Below, piece after piece: positions 12,891-24,418 of a stretch of 64,000 bases of DNA (the first letter of the stretch is position 1; each line of letters begins with the position of its first letter). A program made the position numbers and the translations under genes. This stretch comes from Ophthalmolycus amberensis (Eukaryota > Chordata > Actinopteri > Perciformes > Zoarcidae), in the NCBI GenBank assembly GCA_024529925.1, contig JAFEUB010000787.1:2592501-2656500 (forward strand), given 5' to 3'. Under the pieces are notes generated by a model. That model saw only the letters and a list, made by a program, of their open reading frames with translations, had not been told where the DNA came from and made no database searches.

Positions 12891-13164
12891 TATAGTGGCT
12901 GTGCAGGTCTGCAGGAAGATCTACTGGCATAATAAAAGAGGCGGTGAAGCAGGTAGAAAGATTCAATAATTTATTGCCGTATCAACAGCAGTTAATTAGG
13001 AAATTGATTCGGTGCTCCAAAAGATAGAATCACAGCGCTCGCACACAGGAGAATGTGTTTTACTCGGGTGGAAGGAGAATCCAAAGAGGACACGAGGATA
13101 GAAAACGCACTTGTGGTCCAGAGTTTCAGACTTAAGAAGACAAAACCCGATCCCTCAAGTTTAT

Positions 13165-13665
13165 AAATAAATAATAATCTGAATCAGAACCGTTTATTGC
13201 CATGGTCTGTTGCACATACAAGGAATTGGACATGACGGGTGGTGCATAACATTAAACAATCAACAACAATCAACACAGTGCAAAAAGTAGATACATATGA
13301 AAATTTACAGTAAATTATAAAATAAAGTGCACAAACTAACAGATAACAGGACTATAAACAAGTGAGATGTAAGTGTAATGTAAAGTGTCGAGTGTGTTTA
13401 AATGAAGACACAGGGAAGGGATGTGCAGGGGAGTGACCGGTAGGAAATTGTCCTGGGGATGTCAGAGTCAGTGGGGGTCCCGGGCTTTGTTGATGAGCCC
13501 GACTGCCGACGGGAAGAAGCTGTTCGTGTGTCGTGAGGTCTTGGTCCTGATGGACCTCAGCCTCCTGCCAGATGGAAGGGGCCCGAACAGATCATGTCCA
13601 GGGTGAGAGGGGTCGGCTACAATCTTTCTTGCTCGCTTCAGGGTCCTGGAAGCGAGCAAGTCTTA
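13165..13665 (-). mobile_element. 3' end of a non-LTR retrotransposon (Rex1-like)
   Basis: The minus-strand frame at about 13468-13659 reads into a C-terminal block with the sequence LLPSGRRLRS-like (here PLPSGRRLRSIRTKTSRH) and NSFFPSAVGLIN. This block is typical of the very end of ORF2 in Rex1/Babar-type fish LINEs. Downstream on that strand are an A-rich 3' untranslated stretch and the end GCAATAAACGGTTCTGATTC. Everything upstream of the last ~65 codons is missing, as expected for 5' truncation during target-primed reverse transcription. The Rex1 assignment is from memory of the family. Confidence 0.65.
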
Positions 13666-13669
13666 GAAT

Positions 13670-15205
13670 AATAGAACAGGCTTCCTGCATCGCCCAAAGT
13701 CAGTACTGTTCAGGTGTGTTTCAAAGTGTTTTGTTTTGATGATATGCTCACATGCTGGTTCTGTTTGGCTCCCTTGAGGTTTCAGCTCTCTTTCCTGAGC
13801 CAGCGCTGGGCTGTGTGTGATGTTGAGCAGTGATGCAGAACCATGGTTTACTTAAGGACTGCTGTAACATCTTATGTCATTTTTAAAAAACCTGCGAGAG
13901 GCACCGATAACTCACACTCTATCTACAGTTGGGCTGGCTCCATTTTGCATTCACAAGGCCGGCCGATCTCTCCACAGGCAGTGAGTCATCCGAAGCGAGA
14001 GCTCCTTAAATGTTAAACTATAAAGAAAAATGTCACTGCTTCTTAGCAGCACTGCACGGCCGGGTTAGAAAAGACCAAACTGATACAACTGAGATTCTAA
14101 GGACGTTATAGCAGTAGTGACCTCACATGGCCCAAGGTGAGGACAAGCTCTGAATAAAGTGGATATTATATCAGAAAGTACCAGAGGTGCCACCGCATAA
14201 ACAGTCATATCGCTGCCGATGATGACACACCATATCAACCAACATGTAGTCGTGGTCCGCCTCTTTCTGATAACTCTTTACCAGAAAACATTTCTACACA
14301 AATGCTGCCATCTATTGGTCAAACACATCAAATGAACTCTGTGCCTGGTTTTGAATTCTCCACCAGAACCAGCTTCATGATGTTTACAATACGGTAAAGT
14401 TTCAGCACATGAAGGAGCATGTTGAGCATCGCTATCACATCCAACCCCTCAACTAATTGTGTTCAAATCAACAACATCATGTTTCCATAGTTGTGCAAAG
14501 AGTAAAACCAACTGCAAGCCCGAGTATGTTTTATAGTGTAATTTAGTATCTGTCCCAAATATCTGGGGATGCCTACAAATGCAATTGTTTTTGTCGTAAA
14601 TATTCACACAGAGAGTGAGCAGCTGTGGAAGCAGGTTGGCCCTGGTGGAGGAACCTCTGACTTCTCAGATGTATGTGAATATGAAACTGTAGCAAAACAC
14701 TTTTCATGCTGGATTTTATTATTTTATAATGGTACTGCCTTTTCTGTATCTCTTTGTTTGTTTGTTGTTTTGTTTTTCCTTTTCTTTGTTTTTGTAATGG
14801 GCCGGGTGTCATTGTAAATGAGGGTCGCCCCTTACTGATATTTTGATAGAATGAATATGTAAGAAGGCTGTAATCAAGGATTTGAGAAGGCGAATTGCTG
14901 ATTTCAGATTTACTCCTACATATGCATGAATACTCTCCACCAATTTATTTGGAGGAGGCAGGGAGGTTTTGCTAAAAAAAATACACAATCCATTTTACTA
15001 GTGCGCAGGGATTTTGCAATAGAAAGCATGGTTGGCGCGTGAACCTTTTTTTTAAGTGTCGATCTGTGCACCATGTGAGTGAGCTGAAGCATGCTAATTC
15101 AGCAATTATTTTTGTTTTCGTCCCTGCAGTCCCCTTTTTGACGTTTATGGTCCGCCCTGGGGTAACAAATGTTCATTTGATCTGATGATGGCAACTTAAT
15201 CACGA
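13670..15205. other. Unassigned non-coding sequence
   Basis: Nothing recognised. The frames at 14569-14817 are short and open on both strands. Confidence 0.5.
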
Positions 15206-15208
15206 CTA

Positions 15209-15782
15209 CCAGTGCAAAGACCCCAGTTCTGAGGTCTTTGCACTGGCTTCCTTTCCAACAAAGAATTGACTTTAAAATCCTGCTGTTGGTTTACAAAGCA
15301 CTGAATGGTTTAGGGCCAAAATACATCTCCGATCTGCTACTACCTTATGAACCATCCCGACCCCTCAGGTCGTCTGGGACCGGTCTACTTTCTGTTCCCA
15401 GAGTCAGAACTAAACATGGAGAAGCAGCGTTCAGTTTTTCTGCTCCACATATCTGGAACAAAGTCCCAGAAAGCTGCAGGTCTGCTGAGACCCTCAGCTC
15501 CTTTAAATCAAGATTGAAGACCTTTTCTGTTTGCTGCTGCCTTTAATTGAACCACATTCAATTAATATATTAATCAATTTCCTGCATTTCTGCATTTTAC
15601 TACTGTATTTTATTTCTTACACTGTTTTTTAATGTTTTAATGCAATGAATGTTCTTAATAGTTTTTAAATCTCCTTTTCTTTTGCCTTATGTTTTGATGC
15701 TTTTAATGGTTTTATGTGAAGCACTTTGAATTACCTTGTTGTTGAAATGTGCTATACAAATAAACTTGCCTTGCCTTGCCTT
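15209..15782 (+). mobile_element. L2-type LINE, 5'-truncated copy
   Basis: The frame at about 15238-15546 encodes the C-terminal ~100 residues of an L2 ORF2, nearly identical to the end of the long copy at 17103-19076 (shared NGLGPKYISDLLLPYEPSR and SAPHIWNKVPESCRSAE blocks). The 3' untranslated region and the CCTTG pentamer tail end near 15782. At the 5' junction, CCAGTGCAAAGACC (15209-15222) is the exact reverse complement of GGTCTTTGCACTGG (15233-15246). This suggests a fold-back during insertion. Confidence 0.9.
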
Positions 15783-16574
15783 ACTGGGGAGCAGTGTTAC
15801 GACCTCTGGGTGAAAGCATGTGCTAAATATCAATGTCCAAAATCCCAACACAAGAACAAAAGAAACCGCACCATTCTCACCACTTTGCCCGTTTCCTCGG
15901 TCAGCCACTGGATCTCTCAGTGGTGTAAGATGTCCACTTGAGGGAGGCAGAGCTTCATTTATGCGTCTGTTAGTAATATTATGGCATTTAAACACTGCGG
16001 TCTGCATTGTAGTGTAGAGGAGCCCTTGTTTAAGTCCCCCTTTCAGGTTCTCTTGTTAGCCCTTCTCGTCCCACTGAATACTATTGCAGCACTGTCCCCT
16101 CATCATCCATGTGTCTGCTGGGGTAACTAGAGCAACAGGTCATTGTAGACAGCTGTAGACATATGAAATGTGTGTCGGATCTAGTGGTGAGGTTGCAGAT
16201 TGCATCCAACTGTGCTCACTCCTCCCTTTCCAAGTCGGAGAACATACTTCTGAACATTACATTCCATCTCTGTAAATAGATCCCCCTGAATCCCACACAC
16301 TGGACCTGCAGTGAGTAGATAGTCCCGCAGAGAACCCTTTGCCAAGAACAACCCAGACTCCAGACTGAGCTCTGAGAGCTGACGGCATGCTGTGTACGGC
16401 CAAAAGAAAGGCATCCAATCGGTCAAGATAGAGATTGTGGTCAATAAACTCTTATGGATGATTTGAGCAGACGGTGTTTTTCTACCATTTTTCACACAAC
16501 GGTTTTGTTTTACCGCAATAACGGTTTTGATTGCGTGCAGCGTAATGTCTCAGGGAGACATCGATTATTGTTTC
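15783..16574. other. Unassigned sequence
   Basis: Non-repetitive to my eye between two L2 copies. No gene is supported; the frames at 15687-16017 and 16181-16495 are short and overlap on opposite strands. Confidence 0.45.
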
Positions 16575-16702
16575 AATGTATGTTTTAAATCTCCTTTACT
16601 TTTGCCTTTATGCTTTTAATGGTTTCATGTGAAGCACTTTGAATTACTTTGTTGTTGAAATGTGCTATACAAATAAACTTGCCTTGCCTTGCCTTGCCTT
16701 AC
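16575..16702 (+). mobile_element. L2-type LINE 3' tail fragment
   Basis: Only the last ~130 nt of the L2 3' untranslated region are present, matching the 3' end of the copy at 15209-15782 and ending in four CCTTG units. It lies tail-to-tail with the minus-strand L2 that begins at 16886. Confidence 0.9.
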
Positions 16703-16885
16703 AAAGAAGAGAAATGGGAAATGTTTCGACACAACATTTGTCAAAACGGAATCACAGCTGAATTAAGTATGAATGTGAATACAAACCAAACTAAATACTC
16801 GGGTCTTCAGTCAGATGATGCCGTGTCGGCGCTATTATCTCATTGTCTGCCGATCAGGTGTGAATCATCTGTTGCTGCTGTGTCC

Positions 16886-19225
16886 TGTAAGGCAAGGCAA
16901 GGCAAGGCAAGTTTATTTGTATAGCACATTTCAACAACAAGGTAATTCAAAGTGCTTCACATAAAACCATTAAAAGCATCAAAACACTAAGGCAAAAGAA
17001 AAGGAGATTTCAAAAACAATTAAAAAACAGTGTAAGAAATAAAATGCAGTAAGTAAAATGCAGAAATGCAGGAAATTGATTAATATATTAATTGAACGTG
17101 GTTCAATTAAAGGCAGCAGCAAACAGAAAGGTCTTCAATCTTGATTTAAATGAGCTGAGGGTCTCAGCAGACCTGCAGCTTTCTGGGACTTTGTTCCAGA
17201 TATGTGGAGCAGAAAAACTGAACGCTGCTTCTCCATGTTTAGTTCTGACTCTGGGAACAGAAAGTAGACCGGTCCCAGACGACCTGAGGGGTCGGGATGG
17301 TTCATAAGGTAGCAGCAGATCAGAGATGTATTTTGGTCCCAAACCATTCAGTGCTTTGTAAACCAACAGCAGGATTTTAAAGTCAATTCTTTGTTGGACA
17401 GGAAGCCAGTGCAAAGACCTCAGAACTGGAGTGATGTGATCCACCCTCCTGGTCTTAGTGAGGACTCGAGCTGCAGCGTTCTGAATCAGCTGCAGCTTTC
17501 TGACGGATTTTTTACAGAGACCTGTAAACACACCGTTACAGTAGTCCAGTCTGCTGAAGATAAATGCATGGACAAGTTTTTCCAAATCCTGTTGAGACAT
17601 AAGTCCTCTAATCCTTGATATATTCTTCAGGTGATAGTAGGCTGATTTTGTAATTGTCTTGATATGGCTGTTCAGGTTGAGGTCTGAATCCATAACTACA
17701 CCTAGATTTCTGGCTTGGTTTGTGGGTTTTAACATCAGTGACTGAAGCTGAGCGGTGATTTTCAATTGTTCGTCCTTGGTACCAAAAACAATTACTTCTG
17801 TTTTATCTTTGTTTAATTGAAGAAAATTCTGGCACATCCAGTTGTTGATTTGTTCAATGCAGTTACCCAGCCCTTGTATGGGATTATAGTCCCCTGGTGA
17901 CATAGTTATGTAGATTTGTGTGTCGTCTGCATAATTATGATAACACACTTTGTTGTTTTCCATAATCTGAGCTAGTGGAAGCATGTAGATGTTGAACAGA
18001 GGGGGCCCCAGTATTGAACCTTGGGGAACACCACATGTCATTTTAGTCAGCTCTGATGTGTAATCAGCTACAGACACAAAGTATTCTCGGCCCTTCAAGT
18101 AGGATTCAAACCAGTTAAGTGCTGTGCCAGAGAGTCCCACCCAGATTTTTAGTCTTTCTAGGAGTATGGCATGGTCGACCGTGTCGAATGCAGCACTGAG
18201 ATCTAGTAACACTAAGACTGAACTTCTGCCATTGTCTATGTTTAAGTGGATGTCGTTGAAAACCTTAACAAGAGCAGTTTCAGTGCTGTGGTGCTGTCGA
18301 AAGCCTGACTGGAAAACATCAAAGCAGTTATTTACGGCCAAGAAGTCGGTCAGCTGTTGGAAAACCGCTTTTTCAATTATTTTACTTAAAAATGGGAGGT
18401 TTGATATTGGCCTATAATTTTTCATCGTTGCGGAGTCTAAACTAGCTTTCTTTAGGAGTGGTTTAATAACTGCAGTTTTTAGGGCTTGTGGGAAGATACC
18501 TGAGAGAAGGGATGTGTTTACAATTTGTAAAAGATCAGTGGTCATGCAGTTTGAAATATTTTTGAAAAAGTGTGTTGGTAGAATATCCAAGCAGCAGGAG
18601 GATGACTTCAGATGTTGTATGATGTCTTCTAGGCTTCTACGGTCGATTGAATGAAATTGTGTCATGATATTTGAATGGATGTTAGATCGGGACAACACAT
18701 ATCCTGTGGTTGATGTGGAGGCACTGACTGCTTGTCTAATTTTCTGAATTTTGTCAGTAAAAAAGGTGGCAAATTGATTGCATGCCCAGGTGGATTGGAG
18801 TTCAGCAGCTACCGACACTGGAGGGTTTGTTAGCCTGTCGACGGTAGCAAATAAGGCGCGTGTATTGTTCTTGTTTTTGGTTATGATGTCAGAGAAGAAT
18901 GACTGCCTTGCATTTCTAAGTTCCAAATTATAATTGCGAAGTCTCTCTTTATAGATGTCACAGTGAACCTGGAGATTAGTTTTTCGCCACCTGCGCTCAG
19001 CTTTCCGACACTCTCTTTTCTCTATTTTGACCAGCAGTAGCATTTCTCCAAGGAGATCTTTGCTTACCCGAGACAACCTTCACTTTAGTGGGTGCAATGG
19101 CATCAATAATATTTTTAACTTTAAAATTGAAGCCATCTACAAGCTCATTGACTGAGAGGCAAGAGAGGGCTGGTGTGGAGGAGAACTTCTGAATAAATAG
19201 TTCACTGTAGGCTAGTATGTAATGT
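16886..19225 (-). mobile_element. Long L2-type LINE, 5'-truncated
   Basis: Oriented right to left: the (GGCAA)n tail starts at 16886, followed by a 3' untranslated region and the ORF2 C-terminus at 17103. Coding similarity continues up to about 19225. Past the open frame (19077-19225) the reading continues in another frame (QKFSS, LVDGFNF, IIDAIAPTKVKVV), so a single frameshift lies near 19030-19060. The endonuclease domain and 5' untranslated region are missing. The copy is recent enough that about 650 codons remain free of stops. Confidence 0.9.
17103..19076 (-). pseudogene. L2 ORF2 reverse transcriptase, 5'-truncated
   Basis: The open frame is 657 codons and starts at a TTG that is not a true start; the natural protein would begin far upstream with an endonuclease domain. 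Numbering from that TTG: a basic linker with CRKAERRW (23-30), the start of the reverse transcriptase near YRPISNLP (221-228), motif A LDLSAAFDTVDH (291-302), motif B GVPQGSILGP (349-358), and the catalytic YADD (382-385). A thumb/connector region follows, and then the C-terminal NGLGPKYISDLLLPYEP block. The three catalytic Asp positions (one in motif A, two in YADD) are intact. In a full element the enzyme copies its own RNA at a nicked target site in the nucleus. Without endonuclease and 5' promoter this copy is not autonomous. The intact frame says it is fairly young. Confidence 0.88.
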
Positions 19226-19649
19226 ACAAGGCTTCAGACTTTATCATAATGCTTCATTTTTGAATTTGTTTGGCTTTGGGCTAGACTTGGAAAGTTGTGG
19301 ATTCATATCTCTTTTCATTTTACAGGCCTCTGGGTTTTCAGAGAACTATTGGACACTTCACTGACTGGTGTTCATGCTTTTGTGTCCACTGTGTATGAAA
19401 GAAAGTCGCTGTCGGTGTCTTCATCACTGTCTTTGATGCGTTCTAATTGCATGCCAGTGTCTGTGTTTGTGGCGTGGGTCTGTTCGAGTGCGTGCACATA
19501 TACTGCGGTGTTGTCCTACAGATTGGCTTCCCTTTTCTTGCTTTTGTTCCTCCAGCCTTTCGCTCTTGACAAATCCACTTGTCCCTCTCTATCCATGTTG
19601 CCCCTGGTAACCAGGGGGAAATGCACATAAATGTCATGTGCAGCAGCAG

Positions 19650-19651
<2 letters not shown>
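19226..19651. other. Unassigned sequence
   Basis: No gene or repeat recognised between the L2 copy and the poly-G run. Confidence 0.45.

Positions 19652-19680
<29 letters not shown>
19652..19680. repeat. Poly-G run (29 G)
   Basis: Very long homopolymer with potential for G-quadruplex or triplex folding. The length is uncertain for technical reasons. Confidence 0.95.
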
Positions 19681-19683
<3 letters not shown>

Positions 19684-20469
19684 GAGAAAAGATGCTTTGC
19701 ATAGAAAAGGAGAAAAAGAGATAGGATAGATAGCAGGAAAGGGAAGAAAGAAGTAAAAGAGACAAGTGGAACAGAATGATGCGTGTTCATCGTGTGAGAG
19801 AAAAACAAAACGTTTGGTCAAAGAATGTCCGTCATCTTTTTGACTATTGTGAGGTGATGATAAATTGCAAGCTGTCAAATGAAGCCCAATAGCTCGCCAT
19901 TGCTGTCATGTGTCTGACTGACTGCCACAGCTGGCCTTTGACTGACTGTTGCGTTTTGACGATGTTGACGGGCCAAAGGCAAGAACCATTAACACTTCAA
20001 AAGTGTCACATTTTTAGCAACTGAGAGTTTATTTCTTATCAATTCAGTGAGGTTTTCTGAATCCTAGTTTAGAGTACCAAGAAAATAGCAAGACTGGTAC
20101 GGATCGGTTCTCCTATCGGGTCGGGTGAGTACGGGGTTTTAAAAAGCCCTGACCCACGTATCACTACTGCGTAGAGTTGTTTCAGAATCGTGTGATCCAA
20201 ACATTTCCAATGAGTCGGGAGCGTTGTGAAACAAAGAATGTAATCATTTACAATATTCAACACATAGGTTTAGAAGACATTTCACTCCAGTTTGCTCCCC
20301 CACTTGCCGCACGACAAAGGGAGGCACATGCCCGTATTTAACGGGGCGTTCTAGCAGCAACCTAACAGGCACCATAAACTACATTTATATAACCACAATA
20401 ACAAAAAATCTATTTTTTCCCACCATTTTTTTAGGGTGATCTGAGAAAATATGACGACAGACAAAGCTG
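19681..20469. other. Unassigned sequence
   Basis: A purine-rich patch lies at 19683-19775. The section 20085-20190 (GGATCGG, AATCGTGTGATCC) has wording reminiscent of fish hAT elements but too little to call. Confidence 0.4.
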
Positions 20470-20790
20470 GGGCTGCACGGTGGTGTAGTGGCTAGCACTG
20501 TCACCTCACAAGAGGTGCCCGGGTTCGATCCCCGATCCGGGCGGTCCTTCTGTGTGGAGTTTGCACGTTCTCTCCGTGGCACCGTGGGTTCCCTCTGGGA
20601 TTTCTGGCTTCCTCCCACAGTCCAAAGACATGCAGCTTAGGTTATTTGGAGACTCGAAATTGCCCGTAGGTGTGAATGTGAGCGTTAAAGTTATCCGCCC
20701 TGTGATAAACTGGCGACCTGTCAGCTGGGATCGGCTCCAGTGCCCAGCGACCCCTGAATAGGATATGCGGTTTGGATAATGGAATGGAAA
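20470..20790 (+). mobile_element. tRNA-derived SINE
   Basis: The tRNA-like head has an A box (TGGTGTAGTGG, about 20481-20491) and a perfect B box (GGTTCGATCCC, 20522-20532), spaced as in tRNA genes. The body carries the widespread fish wording CTTCCTCCCACAGTCCAAAG, AAATTGCCCGTAGGTGTGAA and GATCGGCTCCAG. The end (GGATAATGGAATGG) resembles the GATG-type tail of RTE/Rex3 LINEs, which probably supplied the reverse transcriptase. A few positions are diverged, so this is an old but nearly full-length copy. Confidence 0.8.
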
Positions 20791-21367
20791 AAGTTTGTAC
20801 TAGATAATGGCTAATCTATATTGCATTTTCTTTTTTATTTAAGTATTACTTAACACTTGATAACATATCTTCCAAATTTACGTGTAAATAACTTGATGAT
20901 TGCAGGACAAGTTATATTCCAAAGGAGTTGCCAAAACATTGTGAAAATACCGATGTTTGTCTGTTGGCTAAAGGGCAAAGTCCCGACAAACTTTGGACGA
21001 CTTTCCATAAAATAATTTTTACAGTCAAAGAAAGAACTCTGATGACGTTGGGGATTTTTTATCTAGCGCCATCAGCAGGTCAAACTACTGAATTTCCTCA
21101 AATCTCTTCAAATCTTCTGTAAATGTGGAACACACTTTCCTGGTTCCTGGTCAATGTATTCTGATGACTGACTTTTCGTTTAGCATGAACGACAGTTCGA
21201 ACATGACCATAAACATGCAACCTACAAAACAACATCATGTCCTTGTGAGCATGTTGCAGAGCTGACATTATGTAACAATTCACCATAATTATATGAACCG
21301 AAAAAGGGAAAAGTACAGATGCTAAAATTAAGGGAACAGGTAGATGTGAATTGGTAGGTTTAAGAGA
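20791..21367. other. Unassigned sequence
   Basis: A/T-rich, nothing recognised. Confidence 0.45.
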
Positions 21368-22130
21368 TAAGATAAGATAAGATAAGATAATCCTTTATTA
21401 GTCCCTCAGTGGGGAAATTACAGGATTACAGCAGCATTGCTCACAAGTAATAAATGAAAGATAAAAATCAAGTAATATAATAAACTAAACAGTAGAACAG
21501 TAATAAAATAAGACAGTAAGAAGAGTATTAGATATACTAAATAAAAATATGCCAGTATATACAGAATATACAGAATATACAGGCGGATCAGGTAAATACT
21601 TAAATGTATTGGATATTGCACGGATTAGATGAGATATTGCACCAGGTGAATGAATTAAAGTGTTCAGTGTGTGCAAAGTGTTCGTGTTCAAGTGTTCAGT
21701 GTGTTAGTGGTCCACCGAGAGCAGTTTGTTGTGCAGCCTGACAGCAGCGGGGAGAAAGGACTTGCGGTACCTCTCCCTCAGACACCGGGGGTGAATCAGC
21801 CGGTGACTGAAGGAGCTGTGCAGAGCTGCCAGAGTGTCCCGCATGGGGTGGGAGGCGTGGCTCATCAGGGATGAGAGCTTCGCCATCATCCTCCTGTCTC
21901 CCACCACCTCCACAGTATCCAGTGGACATCCCAGCACGCTGCTGGCCTTCCTCACCAGTTTGTCCAGTCTCCTCCTGTCAGCTGCCGCGATGCTGCTGTT
22001 CCAGAAGACCACTCCATAGAAGATGGCTGATGCCACCACGGAGTCGAAGAAGGTCTTCAGGAGTGCTCCCTGCACCCCAAAAGACCTCAGTCTCCTCAGC
22101 AGAAAGAGTCTGCTCTGTCCTTACAGAGTC
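21368..22130 (-). mobile_element. Non-LTR retrotransposon 3' end (Rex1-like)
   Basis: The minus-strand frame at 21704-22075 (about 123 codons, extendable to about 22120) contains SVVASAIFYGVVFWNSSI and HPRCLRERYRKSFLPAAVR. These are typical of the C-terminal part of ORF2 in Rex1-type fish LINEs. Downstream lie a 3' untranslated region, the phrase GGGACTAATAAAGGATTATC, and a (TTATC)n tail at 21368-21390. The reverse transcriptase core is absent through 5' truncation. The remaining frame is free of stops, so the copy is relatively young. It shares its 3' end with the defective plus-strand copy at 45955-46995. Confidence 0.8.
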
Positions 22131-23553
22131 TATATCTGCCTGAATAACATGGTGGAAGGTACAAAACCACGCTGAAATGATCTCTCTATTATTCCCTATA
22201 ATAATTATTGCCCCATTGTCCTACCTCACCACAGCTCGTCCCGATGGTGGCCCTCTGTGCCGTTCCCAGTGAAGACTCCAGCCTAATAATCCCTGAAACG
22301 CTTGCTTCGGATCCGTGGCTGAGCTCTCCTGAGTCCACTGAACGTAGCTTGCTTCCTCCGGTCTGCGCGCACAATCTTCCCTCGCAGTCACTCCCCCCCC
22401 GCCCCCCCCAGGACACAATTTATGCAAGCCAAGTCAACTAAAATATTAACAACAACAATAATAAATCCTATTAATATCCTGTGTTTATAATTACAGGCAA
22501 CTAATAACAGTACAGTACTTTGTATAGGTGAAGGTACATAACCCACAGGTTCCCCATTCACATGTGCTGTACACACAGGCAGACTTTTGTGATCATTGCA
22601 TTCATTTAGGTCACAATAGAACAGTTAGCGTGTCTCTTAGTCTTGTTTCCCTTAATCTCAGGAATGTGAACTGGAGACAGGGAGAGATCCCCGATAAGGT
22701 TATCGTCTGCATTTTTTGTTAATTCATATCTGGAATGCCTTAATGGGAGCAGCTTTCTGTATGTTCAGCCTGATGAGTGCGTCATACTAGATTGAGTATA
22801 TGCTTTACAACAGCCGAAGATAAACTTATAGTTCATTTAATTGTAATTTTTTCCATTTGCTTTGGCATGATTGGACGATTTAATAGTCTAGATAAGAAAT
22901 GCTTTAAATATGACCCTTTAAAGATACTCCGGCTGACTGCTGAAGAATAAGATGATGTGTGCGCTGCGTGGAACTTGTAGAAGCTGGATATATACGAATA
23001 GTACAGTAAAATAGTTGACACCTAGAGGTACGCTTTTAAGGGTGTCTAGTAGTAAGTGGAACGTAGAAAGTAGAACGACTAAGAAGCTGTATTCCAGACA
23101 AGCTGCTGGTCGCTTGGCGGAGGAGGGAAAATGCTCGGGGTTAGCATATATTCGTCGGACGAGTGTTTTCAAATTCACCCGCATGTCTACCCTCATTTGA
23201 AAAAATGAAAATGGTGCAAGAGACCGCCAGCTGCATGAAACTCTCCCAGTTTTTCTTGCATTTGTGCAAATATTAGCAAACTGCTAATTTGTGCACATGC
23301 ACACATACAAGTACGCACATGGCATCGTTTGCTGTTCCTAGGGATGTCCTCTCAAGCCGAGTGTGGACAGAGGGTTACTCAATAACTAATGGGTGCTTTT
23401 AGTGCGGTCTGCTGCATCGACAAACGCACCCTCACAGCTGCATGTGCCTCGGCTCTGAAGCGCATGCATGCGTGCATACGACATTTTTGCACAGTGTTAC
23501 TCAAGCTTGCCATATCTCCCCTCGTACCTCCCTGTTTTTTCCCTCTCTATTGT

Positions 23554-23554
<1 letters not shown>
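22131..23554. other. Unassigned sequence upstream of PDE4D5
   Basis: Contains short C-rich runs at 22387-22410 and A/T-rich sequence, with no gene recognised. The section 23100-23200 is slightly GC-rich. Confidence 0.45.

Positions 23555-23631
<77 letters not shown>
23555..23631. repeat. (CA)n microsatellite, 77 nt
   Basis: About 38 CA units just upstream of the presumed PDE4D5 leader. Such tracts can form Z-DNA. Three overlapping poly-Thr/His frames across it are repeat artefacts. Confidence 0.97.
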
Positions 23632-23633
<2 letters not shown>

Positions 23634-23639
23634 GCTCTG

Positions 23640-24418
23640 CTCAGCTCCAAAGGATCTGTAGCCTATAAACTGGCTGCAGTCAGCAGTCAGTATCTCTGTT
23701 TAGGGAGAGGAAGGGAGGACAGATTGCTTCGACTGGATGGAACAGAACTCTACCAAGCATCACTGGGTTGGGGCTTTATTTTTGGGGGGAACCAACGCAA
23801 GGTTCCCTGTTGGCTTTTACCAGACAGAGCTGGAATGGACTGAATTAGTTCAGCTGAAGTCTTGCTGGGCTCGATCTCACTGGACTGTGTTGAGTTTGTC
23901 TGCAGGCCTCGGGGAGACGGGGCTGGAATAGACGGAATTCCCTTTTTTTTTTTTTTTCTTCAGCATCCCGCCCTCCCTCTCTCCGTCTTCCATCCTCGCC
24001 TCATCTTCTCCCTTGCACTTTCACAGCAGACATCCAGTGTTGCAGAGCAGACGAAGGCTGCAGCCCTCAGTGCTTCTGTTCATCTGCTGGCTCCTTGAAA
24101 GACGGAAAGGAGGGAAAGAGAACAGGGATTCTTCATCTCTTTTGTATCCCCTGCTTTTGTACAAAGAGAGCTGCCGGTGTGAGGATTTACCAGCAGAGCT
24201 TTTCAATTCATCATCGAAAGGGATTTTTGGATGTGCGTCTTTTTTTTTTCTTCTTCTTTTTACAGATTCTTAAATTTTGAGGAAATTGCTGGACATATTT
24301 GCATGCGTATTGCTTCATCTCTGATATATCTTGGCTGCCTTTTCTCCTCATTCATTTGGCCGCTGCTGCTGCCCGTGGTGGTGGTGGTGCTGGTGCTGGT
24401 GGTGAAGCCGGGGCAGGA
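23640..24418 (+). promoter_or_regulatory. Presumed PDE4D5 promoter and 5' leader
   Basis: This interval precedes the D5 coding exon and should hold the isoform-specific promoter and leader. A TATA-like CCTATAAACT lies at about 23661-23670, but no transcription start can be fixed. Upstream ATGs occur at 23737 (a 64-codon frame), 24231 and 24303; the last two share a frame that overlaps the start of the main frame. A strong pyrimidine tract ending in TACAG (AG at 24264-24265) looks like a splice acceptor. The leader may therefore come from a spliced upstream exon. Confidence 0.45.

Noticed and set aside
23661..23670. TATA-like CCTATAAACT as a firm PDE4D5 promoter
   Set aside because: Such words are common in A/T-rich DNA and no transcription start supports it; kept only as a remark.
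23389..23843. Three long overlapping plus-strand frames upstream of PDE4D5
   Set aside because: All three are held open by the (CA)n repeat and give Thr-His runs; none has flanking coding character.
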